Source: Dethiobacter sp.
GTDB taxonomy: Bacteria > Bacillota > Dethiobacteria > DTU022 > UBA8154
Assembly (NCBI GenBank): GCA_020725665.1
Contig: DYEO01000084.1
Location: forward strand, 17,608 to 81,607
Reading direction: 5' to 3'
DNA: 64,000 nucleotides
The notes under the pieces are model-generated. The model was not told the DNA's origin, made no database searches, and saw only the letters and a program-made list of their open reading frames with translations. A program made the position numbers and the translations under genes. Of the stretch, positions 17,654 through 26,424 are shown in pieces (within the stretch, counting starts at the first letter, position 1; each line of letters opens with the position of its first letter).

Positions 17654-18083
17654 ACTTATTGAGGATCGCCTGGCACAAATCAGGATCTCTGCAAACAGGC
17701 TTAAAAAGATGGAATCCATCTCATTGGAAAGTTTTACTTTTGACCCTGACCATTATGCAATAGCGGAACATCACCTAAGAAAGATGTTAGAATCGGTATT
17801 TGATATCGGAAGACATATCATTGCAAAAAAAGGGCTGGGCAAACCAGCTAATTACAGCCAAATAATAGAACTTTTAGGGCAGCAAAAAATAATAACACCT
17901 GAGTTCAGTCAAAGTATTAAAGGAATGGCCGGTTATCGTAACAGGCTAGTACATGAATATGCTAAAATCACACCTGAAGAGGTTTTTAATATTATCAAAA
18001 CGAGACTAAATGACTTTGCCCAGTTTTGCACCTTTATCGTTCAATTCCTGGAAAGGGAAAATAATAACGTGCCATTTAACTGA
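17640..18083 (+). CDS. hepT: HepT-type HEPN ribonuclease toxin (DUF86)
   Basis: 147 residues, all-helical HEPN fold. The catalytic and target motif RX4HXY is exact: Arg100, His105, Tyr107 in RNRLVHEY. HepT is an RNase neutralised by polyadenylylation of that Tyr by MntA. Start ATG 17640 with GAGGAAGG 8 nt upstream, inside mntA. Together they form a type VII toxin-antitoxin pair. Confidence 0.87.
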   Translation: MLNHELIEDRLAQIRISANRLKKMESISLESFTFDPDHYAIAEHHLRKMLESVFDIGRHIIAKKGLGKPANYSQIIELLGQQKIITPEFSQSIKGMAGYRNRLVHEYAKITPEEVFNIIKTRLNDFAQFCTFIVQFLERENNNVPFN

Positions 18084-18188
18084 AGTATTCGGATATCACA
18101 GCAGTGAATTCCCTAAAAAAGGTAAAGAATTATTTTCATATGGGCCAGGCAGGACGGCATAAGTATTAGGGAAAGGATTGAGCAAACC

Positions 18189-18968
18189 ATGATCAGGCTG
18201 ATCGTCCTGCGTAAAAAAACTTGTGCTTTGGTGCTGCTGCTGTTTATTCTGGCCCTGGGTACAGTCACCCTCTGTAATTCCGGCCTGCTTTCGGCAATCC
18301 CTGTAATCAGCCGGCAGGAGAGGCTCGTGCCCATATATTATGTGGAGACTCCGGAGAAAAAAATTGCCATTTCCTTCGACGCCAGTTGGGGGGCGGCATA
18401 CACGCCCACGCTGCTGGAGATCCTGCGGGAGAACAATATTACGACCACCTTCTTCCTCACCGGCTTCTGGGTGGAAAAGTACCCGGAGATGGTCAAGGAA
18501 ATTGCCGCAGCCGGGCACGAGATCGGCAACCATACGTACAGTCACCCCCACCTGAACAGCCTGGAGCCGGATCAAATCAAAGCTGAGTTGGAGCGGGTTG
18601 GTCACATGATTTACGAGCTGACAGAGCGCCAACCGGATCTCTTCCGCCCGCCTTTCGGCGAGTACAGCAACAAGGTGATCCAAACGGCGGAGCAGTGCGG
18701 TTATCGCACCATCCAGTGGAGTGTCGATTCCCTGGATTGGCAGGAGCTAGGTGTGGAACCCATGGTGAAAAGGGTCACGGATAAGCTCCACCCCGGCGCC
18801 ATCGTGCTCTTCCACAATAACGGCCGTTACACTGCGGAGGCTCTGCCGGACATTATCGATTACGCAAGGGAACATGGCTATGAGATCGTCCCTATCTCAG
18901 AACTGCTTTACAAGGACAACTACTTTATCGACGGCAACAGCGGTGCGCAAATAAAAAAAGAGGAGTGA
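18189..18968 (+). CDS. polysaccharide deacetylase, PdaB-like (CE4)
   Basis: 259 residues: an N-terminal membrane or signal segment (about 11-30) and a NodB/CE4 domain. Metal and catalytic residues: Asp64 in SFDASWG (the PdaB variant of the usual DDG), His115 and His119 in HEIGNHTYSHPH, RPPFGEY, and a C-terminal LHPGAIVLFHNNG. PdaB-type enzymes act on spore peptidoglycan, so a sporulation role is likely. The SD is weak (AAAGG about 11 nt before ATG). A small terminator-like hairpin follows at 18991. Confidence 0.85.
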   Translation: MIRLIVLRKKTCALVLLLFILALGTVTLCNSGLLSAIPVISRQERLVPIYYVETPEKKIAISFDASWGAAYTPTLLEILRENNITTTFFLTGFWVEKYPEMVKEIAAAGHEIGNHTYSHPHLNSLEPDQIKAELERVGHMIYELTERQPDLFRPPFGEYSNKVIQTAEQCGYRTIQWSVDSLDWQELGVEPMVKRVTDKLHPGAIVLFHNNGRYTAEALPDIIDYAREHGYEIVPISELLYKDNYFIDGNSGAQIKKEE

Positions 18969-18990
18969 CTTTAACTCCACCTTAAAATGT

Positions 18991-19009
18991 AACCCCGTAA
19001 GATGGGGTT
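18991..19009 (+). terminator. weak hairpin after the deacetylase gene
   Basis: AACCCC (18991-18996) / GGGGTT (19004-19009) with loop GTAAGAT, followed by TACCTTAAATTCTT. Lies between convergent genes. Confidence 0.45.
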
Positions 19010-19055
19010 TACCTTAAATTCTTAATCTGTGATCAAACTGTAATTAATCCGGCTG

Positions 19056-20087
19056 TCAATACTCTGTAAGAGCCGGGGAATAGACCCTAACCTGATTACG
19101 GCCCCTTTGTTTGGCATGATATAGAGCCTTGTCCGCACGTTCAATCAGGGTTTTGCAAGACATGGCGTCTTCCGGTACAATAGTGGCAACCCCCAGGCTT
19201 ATCGTGACCACATCCTTAACGGAAGAATAGGCATGGGGGATATTTAATCCCTCAATGAGCGAACGCAGTTCTTCAGCCAGGGCGGCGGCTCCGTCCGAAG
19301 CGGTTTCCGGCAGGACAACGGTAAACTCCTCACCGCCATAACGGGCCGCCAGGTCTCCCGGCCTTTTCAAACCCCTTTGCAGTGCCTGGGCCACCTGTTT
19401 AAGACAATCATCACCGGCCAGATGCCCGTAGTTATCATTATAGGCTTTGAAAACATCAATATCGATCATGATTAGAGATATTGGTTTTGTGTTGCGGCGG
19501 GCCCGTTTCCATTCCATCTCGATAAATTCTTCAAAGCGCCTGCGGTTGGCAATACCCGTCAATCCGTCAAGGGACGTCTGTTCCTGCAGTTTCGCGTTGG
19601 CCTTTTCCAGGAGGCGGGTCACCCCGAGCAGCTCCTCTTCACGGGCCTTGCGCCGGTCCATCTCCTGCTTGAGTGTCAGGGCGGATCGTATCCTGGTCAG
19701 GAGCACAACCTTACTCAGGGGTTTGGTAATATAATCCATGGCCCCGGCATTAAAAGCAGCTTCCAGAAACTCATCTTCTGTCATTGCCGTAATCATGATC
19801 AGGGGAATATCCTTGAGATGTTCAGTTGATTTGATTTTTGTGCAAGCCTCGATACCGTCCATTCCCGGCATTACTACATCCATCAGGATCAAATCTATTT
19901 TTGCTTTTATTTCGGAATTTTCAATCCCTAAATATTCAAAAGCCTCAAAAGCAGAAAATGCACATAAAACATCTTTATACCCTGCTTTTTCCAATATATC
20001 CTTGATAAAACGGCAGATAAACGGTGAATCGTCAACAACCAGTATTCGCAAAGGCATCACCTTCTTTATTTTGGAAGGATTCTGCAT
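19056..20087 (-). CDS. response regulator with GGDEF domain (diguanylate cyclase)
   Basis: 343 residues from ATG 20087 (MQNPSKIKK), which has AAGG 8 nt upstream; the longer frame upstream has no domain. The receiver domain (about 13-130) has phosphoacceptor Asp70 in LMDVVMPGMDG. A coiled linker (about 140-170) leads to a GGDEF domain with an intact active site GGEEF (251-255) and an inhibitory I-site RPGD (242-245), exactly five residues before it. Predicted active, product-inhibited c-di-GMP synthase controlled by phosphorylation; no histidine kinase is nearby. The PilZ protein at 2393-3154 is a possible effector. Confidence 0.9.
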   Translation of the reverse strand: MQNPSKIKKVMPLRILVVDDSPFICRFIKDILEKAGYKDVLCAFSAFEAFEYLGIENSEIKAKIDLILMDVVMPGMDGIEACTKIKSTEHLKDIPLIMITAMTEDEFLEAAFNAGAMDYITKPLSKVVLLTRIRSALTLKQEMDRRKAREEELLGVTRLLEKANAKLQEQTSLDGLTGIANRRRFEEFIEMEWKRARRNTKPISLIMIDIDVFKAYNDNYGHLAGDDCLKQVAQALQRGLKRPGDLAARYGGEEFTVVLPETASDGAAALAEELRSLIEGLNIPHAYSSVKDVVTISLGVATIVPEDAMSCKTLIERADKALYHAKQRGRNQVRVYSPALTEY

Positions 20088-20182
20088 ATTCCTAACCTTT
20101 CCCTGCAATACTCCTGCTATCATTATGGATTTTTTTATATTATCCCTACTTTTCAATATATGGGTTAACAGTGCAGGTCTTT

Positions 20183-21445
20183 CTAAAGGTTCCGTGCTAA
20201 TGTCCTGTTTTCCAGTTTGGCAAACAGCTTGAGGTAAGCGAGAGCGTTTTTTGTCACCAGGAATTGTTTCCTTACTTTTTCCCTGCCATTCTCGCTCATC
20301 TGCCGGACAAGCATGGGGTTGCGCAACAGGTTTAGCGCTTTTTCCGCGCACTCCTCCACCGTGCTCACCAGGTAACCGTTAACTCCGTCTTCAATTTGCA
20401 GCTTGATGCCGCCCACTTTACCCCCAATGACGGGCCTTCCTTTCCACAGGGCTTCGGCAACAGTGAGGCCGAACCCCTCCCTGAGAGATTTCTGCAGCAC
20501 CACGTCCGAAACCGTTTGAAAGGCATTAACTTCGAGTCCGGTGATCCCGTTAAAGTTGGTAACGACCTTGATATCATAATCTTCCCCGGCCTTGCGCAGG
20601 GTTCTGTAGAGGTAGTCCCAGCCTTCGGGATCATCGTGGGCCATGGAGCCCACCAGGGCCAGTTGCACTTCGGGAAGCTCTTTTTTGACGATGCGGTATA
20701 CGTCGAGCACCCCCAGGGGATCTTTCCAGGGGTCGAAGCGGGAGATCTGGGAGATGAGGGGGCGGTTGATGTCAATGCCGAAGTTGCCCACAATCTCCTG
20801 CGCCCGCTCCCGCGTCAGGGGGATATTCTTGAAACTGAGGGGGTCGATGGAAGGGGTGATAAACGTCAAATTTTGCAGGCCGTGGTTTTCCTTCACGTAA
20901 TCGGGCATAGAAAAGATGCAGGCGTCATAACGGGAAATATAGCGGTATAAGAAATTCCAGTATGCCATGTTGGGTGTGGAAGTATCGATATGGCAACGCC
21001 AGATCCACTTTTCTCCGGCTCTTTTCTCCCGGTAGTGAATCAGCGCCGCGGGCTGGGGATCGTGAATAACGAAATAATCATAATGCCAGTCCTGCATGGG
21101 GAAGGCATTTAATTCATTATAATGAAGGAAAATTTCAATATCCCGCTCCTCCAGGGAGCCTTCCTGGCCCTGCAGGCAATTATGAAAAGACTTGGTTACA
21201 TTGTAAAACTGGTTGGTACAGCCGCTGATCACCCACCAGTCCACGTCCAGCCCCAGGTCATTGAGGAGGGGCACAAGGGAATGAAGTTTTTCCGCCACCC
21301 CTCCGCCGTAACAGGTGGCGCTGACCATGGCAATCTTTTTCCCCTGCAATTGCTGCAGCAGGGCTTCAAACTCTGAGATTGTTTCCGGGTCTAAGAATTC
21401 AAGGTAGTCATTGAAATTTTTTTGTTCCGTTTTTACCAGTTCCAC
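20183..21445 (-). CDS. treT: trehalose synthase, glycosyltransferring (TreT-like, GT4)
   Basis: 420 residues. Start GTG 21445 with GGGAGG 7 nt upstream; an ATG five codons earlier overlaps the SD. GT-B fold. Family features are HDPQPAALI, WRCHIDTSTPN, QISRFDPWKDP and EGFGLTVAEALWKG (the GT4 E-x7-E region). TreT makes trehalose from NDP-glucose and glucose, reversibly. It is divergent from treZ, so two trehalose routes meet here. Confidence 0.82.
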   Translation of the reverse strand: MELVKTEQKNFNDYLEFLDPETISEFEALLQQLQGKKIAMVSATCYGGGVAEKLHSLVPLLNDLGLDVDWWVISGCTNQFYNVTKSFHNCLQGQEGSLEERDIEIFLHYNELNAFPMQDWHYDYFVIHDPQPAALIHYREKRAGEKWIWRCHIDTSTPNMAYWNFLYRYISRYDACIFSMPDYVKENHGLQNLTFITPSIDPLSFKNIPLTRERAQEIVGNFGIDINRPLISQISRFDPWKDPLGVLDVYRIVKKELPEVQLALVGSMAHDDPEGWDYLYRTLRKAGEDYDIKVVTNFNGITGLEVNAFQTVSDVVLQKSLREGFGLTVAEALWKGRPVIGGKVGGIKLQIEDGVNGYLVSTVEECAEKALNLLRNPMLVRQMSENGREKVRKQFLVTKNALAYLKLFAKLENRTLARNL

Positions 21446-21585
21446 AGGATAACCTCCCATTATCTTCGCTATACTCTCCTATTTTTTGCGTTTAGAAGAT
21501 TAATATTTATAGTTCACCGCCCGTAAAAAATAAAACAATGGGCCAACTGGTTATAGATAGTTTATATGCAGGTTATATTAAGCTT

Positions 21586-23391
21586 ATGCAAATGGGAGCG
21601 GAAATTTTAAACAGAGAGAAAAGCCAAATTCAATTCAGGGTCTTTGCCTATAATAAAAATAATGTGGAGCTGTTGCTTAGAGACGGTAACGGGGAAAAAG
21701 TCGTGCCCATGCAAGAGGAAAAGCCCCATGTCTACACCGCGGTCGTGGAGGGGCTGGGGCTGGAACCCCTCTACAAGTTCCGCCTCGGGGGAGAAGGGGA
21801 TTTCCCCGATCCTTATGCCAGTTATCTGCCTGACGGCGTGCACGGTTTTTCCCGGGTGACAGACCACGCCGGTTATCACTGGCAAGCGGACGGCTGGCAA
21901 GGTATTGCACTGGCAAAGCTCATATTTTATGAAATCCATACGGGTACTTTTTCGCCGCAGGGGACTTTTCAGGGCATCGTCGCAAAGCTGGATTACCTGC
22001 AGGAGCTGGGTGTCAACGCCCTGGAACTGATGCCCGTGACCCAGACCCCGGGCAGATGGAACTGGGGATACGATGGAGCCAACCTGTTCAGCGTCAACCT
22101 TAATTACGGTACCCCCGATGATTTAAAAGCCCTCGTGGACGAGTGCCACCAGCGGGAAATATCCGTGTTTCTCGATGTAGTCTACAATCACTTCGGGCCG
22201 GAGGGCAACTACCTGCCTGTCTTCGGCCCCTACTTTACGGAGAAGTATGACACCCCCTGGGGCACTGCCGTAAATTATGACGACCAGTTTTGCGAATTTA
22301 TGCGGCAGATGGTGCTGGACAACGTCCGCTACTGGCTGGAGACCTACCGCTTTGACGGCTTAAGGCTGGATGCCGTACATGCCATCAGGGACGAGAGCCC
22401 CACCCATATCCTTGCGGAAATTAGCCGTACGGCCAGGGAGCTGGGCGAAAAACACGGCCGCCATATCGCCATTATCGCGGAAACGGATAAGAATGATGTT
22501 CAGGTGATCAATCCCCCGCAAAAGGGGGGGTACGGCATTGACGCCCAGTGGATGGATGACCTGCATCACTGTATCCATACGGCGTTAACCGGGGAAAAGG
22601 ACGGATATTACATCGATTACGGACGTCTGACGGACCTGGAAAAAGTATATAAAAACTACCTCTTTACCGGCGAACATTCCCTTTTCTGGGGAAAACCGCG
22701 GGGCACTGACGCGTCGGCAAATCCCGGCCGGCAATTCGTCGTGGCGATACAAAACCATGACCAGACCGGCAACCGGGCCGGCGGCGAAAGGCTTACCCAC
22801 CTGGTTGATTTTCCCCTGCGCAAGGCCGCCGCCGGGTTGTTATTTTTTTCTCCCTATCTGCCCCTGCTCTTCATGGGAGAGGAATATGGTGAGCAGCAAC
22901 CTTTTTTGTTTTTTACCGATTACACGGACCCCGCGCTCAAAGCGGCGGTCTCCCATGGCCGCAGAGAGGAATTCCAGGCCTTTGACTGGGCCGACTTTCC
23001 CGATCCCGAAGACGACCAGTCCTTTTACCGCTCCAAGCTGACACCGCGGGAGCACTGGGGAAAAAAGAACGACTATATGTTTACTTTCTACAGGGACCTG
23101 ATCCGCCTGAAGAAAACCCATCCCGCCCTGCTGTCACCGAATAAAGAGAAAACGGATGTTAAGGTGCATGAAGAACGTATTACTGTGGAGATAACCCGGT
23201 GGAACGGGGATAAAATATTGACCGCCCTTTTTAACCTGGGCAAGGAGACCCTGGCGCTGGAGCATTACCCGGGCCGGCAAATCATGAATTCGGAATGGCA
23301 GCAGTACGGGGGAATGGTTGAGGGAGATAGCGCACAGCTGTTTCAAGGAAATATGCTGGTTATAGAAAGCTCGCTTGTTGAACTGGAATAA
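21586..23391 (+). CDS. treZ: malto-oligosyltrehalose trehalohydrolase (GH13)
   Basis: About 601 residues. The start is uncertain: ATG 21586 or 21592 gives the N-terminus expected for the family (GAEILNREKSQIQFRVF, the CBM48-like region), but no strong SD exists; an ATG at 21538 gives a longer form. GH13 catalytic residues are in FDGLRLDAVHAI (Asp nucleophile), IIAETDKND (Glu) and QNHDQTGN (Asp). It releases trehalose from malto-oligosyltrehalose. The usual partner TreY is not in the window. The end overlaps the convergent GH57 gene by 32 nt. Confidence 0.88.
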   Translation: MQMGAEILNREKSQIQFRVFAYNKNNVELLLRDGNGEKVVPMQEEKPHVYTAVVEGLGLEPLYKFRLGGEGDFPDPYASYLPDGVHGFSRVTDHAGYHWQADGWQGIALAKLIFYEIHTGTFSPQGTFQGIVAKLDYLQELGVNALELMPVTQTPGRWNWGYDGANLFSVNLNYGTPDDLKALVDECHQREISVFLDVVYNHFGPEGNYLPVFGPYFTEKYDTPWGTAVNYDDQFCEFMRQMVLDNVRYWLETYRFDGLRLDAVHAIRDESPTHILAEISRTARELGEKHGRHIAIIAETDKNDVQVINPPQKGGYGIDAQWMDDLHHCIHTALTGEKDGYYIDYGRLTDLEKVYKNYLFTGEHSLFWGKPRGTDASANPGRQFVVAIQNHDQTGNRAGGERLTHLVDFPLRKAAAGLLFFSPYLPLLFMGEEYGEQQPFLFFTDYTDPALKAAVSHGRREEFQAFDWADFPDPEDDQSFYRSKLTPREHWGKKNDYMFTFYRDLIRLKKTHPALLSPNKEKTDVKVHEERITVEITRWNGDKILTALFNLGKETLALEHYPGRQIMNSEWQQYGGMVEGDSAQLFQGNMLVIESSLVELE

Positions 23392-25318
23392 TTTTCAGGG
23401 GGGTCAGACCCCTTTTGGTAAAATAATCCTCGATTTCCCCCGCTTCCATGTTATCGATTCTGCCGATCAGGGAGGGAAAAGCAGGGGGATAAATGTTATA
23501 AAGGTACTCATACATTTTTTCTACCATAAATTCCGTATCCGGTATTTTTATCCAGATGCGCTGGATATGCTCCGTGGCCATAAAAACCGCCTGGCAGTAG
23601 TCGCGCATCAGTTCAAGGCACTGCTTGACGCACTGCCGCTCATCCCCTTCCTCCCGGTTTATCGCGTATATTTCACCGGCCTTTTTAACCGCTATATTTT
23701 TCCAGCGAAACACGTATTCGATCTCGTTAAAAAAGGCCGTCTGATCCACTTCTATGTAGGACGCCCCTTGCTCCAGGCCGTACTTGAGATAATTTACCCG
23801 TTGGTCGATCAAAACGTCGAGCGTCTCCACAATGCCCACGAGGTTTTTTTCATTAATCCGCGCCGGGTTGCGGTTAAAAATCAGGTCCCAGGGGTATTCT
23901 TCCAATTTTTTGAGCAGCGCGGCACACAGCAGAAACCCTTTGAGGCAGGGGAGCTTCTGCCGGCCTTCCGTGGGCCGCCAGCCCCAGTTGCAGGCCCTTT
24001 TCATGATGCGCAGGTACATGATCGCCTGGATATTCAGGTTTTCCTGTGCCAGGTTGTAATTGGTGCCGGTAAAGCGCTCCCCATGCCCGGATACATGGAG
24101 GGAAATATTGAAGTTATCGACGAGGGTATCAAAGATGCCGCAAAAGTATTTGCCGTTTTCCCAGAAAACATGGGGATGATCGTAGAGGCCCGTTTTTCCC
24201 CTGCTGTACCTGTCGTTATCCACGCCCAGGGGAGGATAATGGCCATCCGCTCTCAGGACCAGCCGTATCTCCGGCGCCCAGGTAGTCCGGTCAAATTCCA
24301 GTTCGGGCAGCCCGGCCATTCCTTCAAGCTTGAGGACACGGTCAATATACTGGTCCGGTGTAACAAAATGAAAGACATACTCTTCTCTTTGCTCCACCAG
24401 CACCTTTTTCCAGGCCTTCTCCATGATCTCCAGGGCAATATCGCCGAAATCCATCAACTCCAGGTCCTGGATATATACTAAAACTCCATTATCCGGAGTT
24501 TTTTTAAGTTCCTGCAGTAAAACTTCCTTATAGATATTTACCCCTTCCTCCATCTCGATGGGATATTCTTCAACCATGTTGTCCATATATTCGTTTCGAA
24601 AAACGGGATATTTGCCCAGCATGTATCCCTGGAATTTTACCTCTTCCCTCTTCATCTTGGTAATGGGACGCCATATTTCCTGGGATATATTGAAATTACG
24701 CGGGAATGCCAGGATATTTTTGTTTTCTGTTTTTATCAAAAATGGTTTGTAGCGGTAATCCCCCTCACCTTTTATATAAAACGGCACTTTCTCCTCGCTC
24801 AGGTGAGGAAAGATCACGTAATCTATATTCCCCTTTGCTATGCCCGACATTTTATCATAGCTGTATGAGGCCTCGGTGGCAAAGAGGCCGTTGTACTTTG
24901 GATAGGGGACATACATGTAATTGTGCAGGTACTGCATGTTCCACTGTATCTCCTGGGTAATCTCTTCAGTGCTGAGGAGGGAAACATGAGTATGGTGAGC
25001 ATGGCCGTAAAGGGGATAGAGCCGGCCCCTGCCGTAAGCTTCGCTCAGCGATTGGAAGGTGCCGGGCAGAACCTCCCGGACCTGGGACAGGAGCTCGTTG
25101 GAGAACTCCATGCATAAAGGAGCATCAAGGTTATCGCCAAACCTGATGCCGAGAGAATAGATATCCCGGTTTTCTTCTTTTCTTTTTTTGATATAGTTTT
25201 CGTCCAGGGTGGAATCTTTCATGGGGTTGTCATCTTCCAGGGTCGAAAGCAATTTCCGTGGCAGATCCCAGAGCAGTTCATGGGCGTGGAAGGCAAAAAT
25301 TACGTAAATGTTTTTCAA
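23360..25318 (-). CDS. GH57-family-like protein (alpha-glucan-active?)
   Basis: 652 residues; TTG start at 25318 with GGGGG 8 nt upstream. The N-terminal half fits the GH57 (beta/alpha)7 barrel: FAFHAHELL near the start, YGHAHHTHVSLLS, LFATEASYSYDK and DYVIFPHL. GH57 members include alpha-amylases, 4-alpha-glucanotransferases and branching enzymes. The catalytic Glu/Asp pair could not be fixed by eye. Its place next to treT and treZ suggests alpha-glucan or trehalose metabolism. An extended -10 (TGG-TATAAT, minus strand, near 25400) lies upstream. Confidence 0.7.
   Translation of the reverse strand: MKNIYVIFAFHAHELLWDLPRKLLSTLEDDNPMKDSTLDENYIKKRKEENRDIYSLGIRFGDNLDAPLCMEFSNELLSQVREVLPGTFQSLSEAYGRGRLYPLYGHAHHTHVSLLSTEEITQEIQWNMQYLHNYMYVPYPKYNGLFATEASYSYDKMSGIAKGNIDYVIFPHLSEEKVPFYIKGEGDYRYKPFLIKTENKNILAFPRNFNISQEIWRPITKMKREEVKFQGYMLGKYPVFRNEYMDNMVEEYPIEMEEGVNIYKEVLLQELKKTPDNGVLVYIQDLELMDFGDIALEIMEKAWKKVLVEQREEYVFHFVTPDQYIDRVLKLEGMAGLPELEFDRTTWAPEIRLVLRADGHYPPLGVDNDRYSRGKTGLYDHPHVFWENGKYFCGIFDTLVDNFNISLHVSGHGERFTGTNYNLAQENLNIQAIMYLRIMKRACNWGWRPTEGRQKLPCLKGFLLCAALLKKLEEYPWDLIFNRNPARINEKNLVGIVETLDVLIDQRVNYLKYGLEQGASYIEVDQTAFFNEIEYVFRWKNIAVKKAGEIYAINREEGDERQCVKQCLELMRDYCQAVFMATEHIQRIWIKIPDTEFMVEKMYEYLYNIYPPAFPSLIGRIDNMEAGEIEDYFTKRGLTPLKIIPVQQASFL
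23400..23416 (+). terminator. terminator after treZ, inside the 3' end of the GH57 gene
   Basis: GGGGTC A GACCCC (23400-23412) followed by TTTT. It lies just after the treZ stop and within the last codons of the opposing gene. Confidence 0.5.
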
Positions 25319-25601
25319 TTGGTTATCCCCCAAAATTTTCGTAATGGATTCTCAATTTATGTCGCATAGCATTTTAGATTTCCCCGATGCGGTTATGCAT
25401 TATACCATGTGGAATCCAATATTTTATCCATGCAACAAATGTGTGGCGATCCGCGGATGCTTCTAATTTACTTTAAATGAAGCGAACCATCCCATGCTGT
25501 GTTAACAATTCCATTGGAGATTTCCGGCCATAGGGATGATAAAGACTCACCTAAATCCCTGCTACTTTGATAATGTAAAGTGGAAGATAACGGCATTGTG
25601 A

Positions 25602-25679
25602 AAAACGAATACTTGTTCTAAAATAAAATTTAGAATAAGCCTGTTTCGGGCAAATATTCTCCCTTAAAATATTCGTTTT
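25602..25679 (+). promoter_or_regulatory. inverted-repeat leader upstream of sigI
   Basis: Within the 392-bp gap 25319-25710. AAAACGAATA (25602-25611) is the perfect inverse of TATTCGTTTT (25670-25679). Nested inside are TTCTAAA (25616-25622) / TTTAGAA (25629-25635). The outer stem ends in a T run, like an attenuator or operator, 31 bp before the sigI start codon. SigI operons are usually autoregulated, but no clear SigI-type promoter was assigned. Confidence 0.4.
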
Positions 25680-25710
25680 TTGCGTAAGCGTTAAATAAGG
25701 AGGCCTCGTT

Positions 25711-26424
25711 TTGCTGCAGTTTTCTGTTACCATCAGCCTGATCCAGGAGGGTGACGAGCGTTTACGGGAAGAATTTATCGCCTCCCAAAAAGAATTTATT
25801 CGCTCTTTCGCCTCTTTAATTTGCAGGAAAAGGCTGGACTGGCACAATGATGACGAATTGAGCGTGGCCCTGCTTGCTTTTAACCGGGCTATCGATACCT
25901 TTAACCCTGAAGCAGGTAGCAGCTTTTTGTCTTATGCCCGCATGCTGATACGCAACAGCCTGGTCGATAATTTTCGCAGAGCACAGAAAGGCATAGGGTC
26001 TGAAGGGGGCTCCGCGATGGAAGAACTCTCAGATCACCTGGAAACTGCCGCATCTCTGGAGCGCCATGCCCTTCATCTGGACAATCTGGAACTGGCTTAT
26101 GAGATCGGGGTTTTCAAGGAAAGTCTCGGCAGCTATGGTCTTAGCCTGGAAACGCTGGTGAAACATTCCCCACGACACCGGGACACCAGGGAGAAGCTGA
26201 AAGAGATCACCCTCGAAATTGCCAGGGATAAGAAACTGCGGGAGCGCATTATCAGGGAAAAACGTCTTCCTTTGCAAGAAGTCCAATCCGCGAGTGGAGC
26301 CAAGCGAAAAATGCTGGAAAAATGGCGCAAATACATCCTCTCCCTGTTCATCATTGCAACGCACGGCGAGTTGGAAATTCTGGCGGAGTATATCTGGGGG
26401 AAGGAGCTGCTTAGACGGCCGTGA
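25711..26424 (+). CDS. sigI: RNA polymerase sigma factor SigI
   Basis: 237 residues, TTG start with GGAGG 7 nt upstream. Sigma-70 region 2 is visible at about 45-95 (LSVALLAFNRAID ... SSFLSYARMLIRNSLVD). The C-terminal half is SigI-specific (SPRHRDTREKLKEITLEIA, then KRLPLQEVQ). In Bacillus SigI responds to heat; in cellulolytic clostridia SigI/RsgI pairs sense extracellular polysaccharide. It overlaps rsgI by 4 nt (GTGA). Confidence 0.9.
   Translation: MLQFSVTISLIQEGDERLREEFIASQKEFIRSFASLICRKRLDWHNDDELSVALLAFNRAIDTFNPEAGSSFLSYARMLIRNSLVDNFRRAQKGIGSEGGSAMEELSDHLETAASLERHALHLDNLELAYEIGVFKESLGSYGLSLETLVKHSPRHRDTREKLKEITLEIARDKKLRERIIREKRLPLQEVQSASGAKRKMLEKWRKYILSLFIIATHGELEILAEYIWGKELLRRP

Noticed and set aside
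23375..24481. 368-codon plus-strand frame opposite the GH57 gene
   Set aside because: Shadow frame of the GH57 coding strand.
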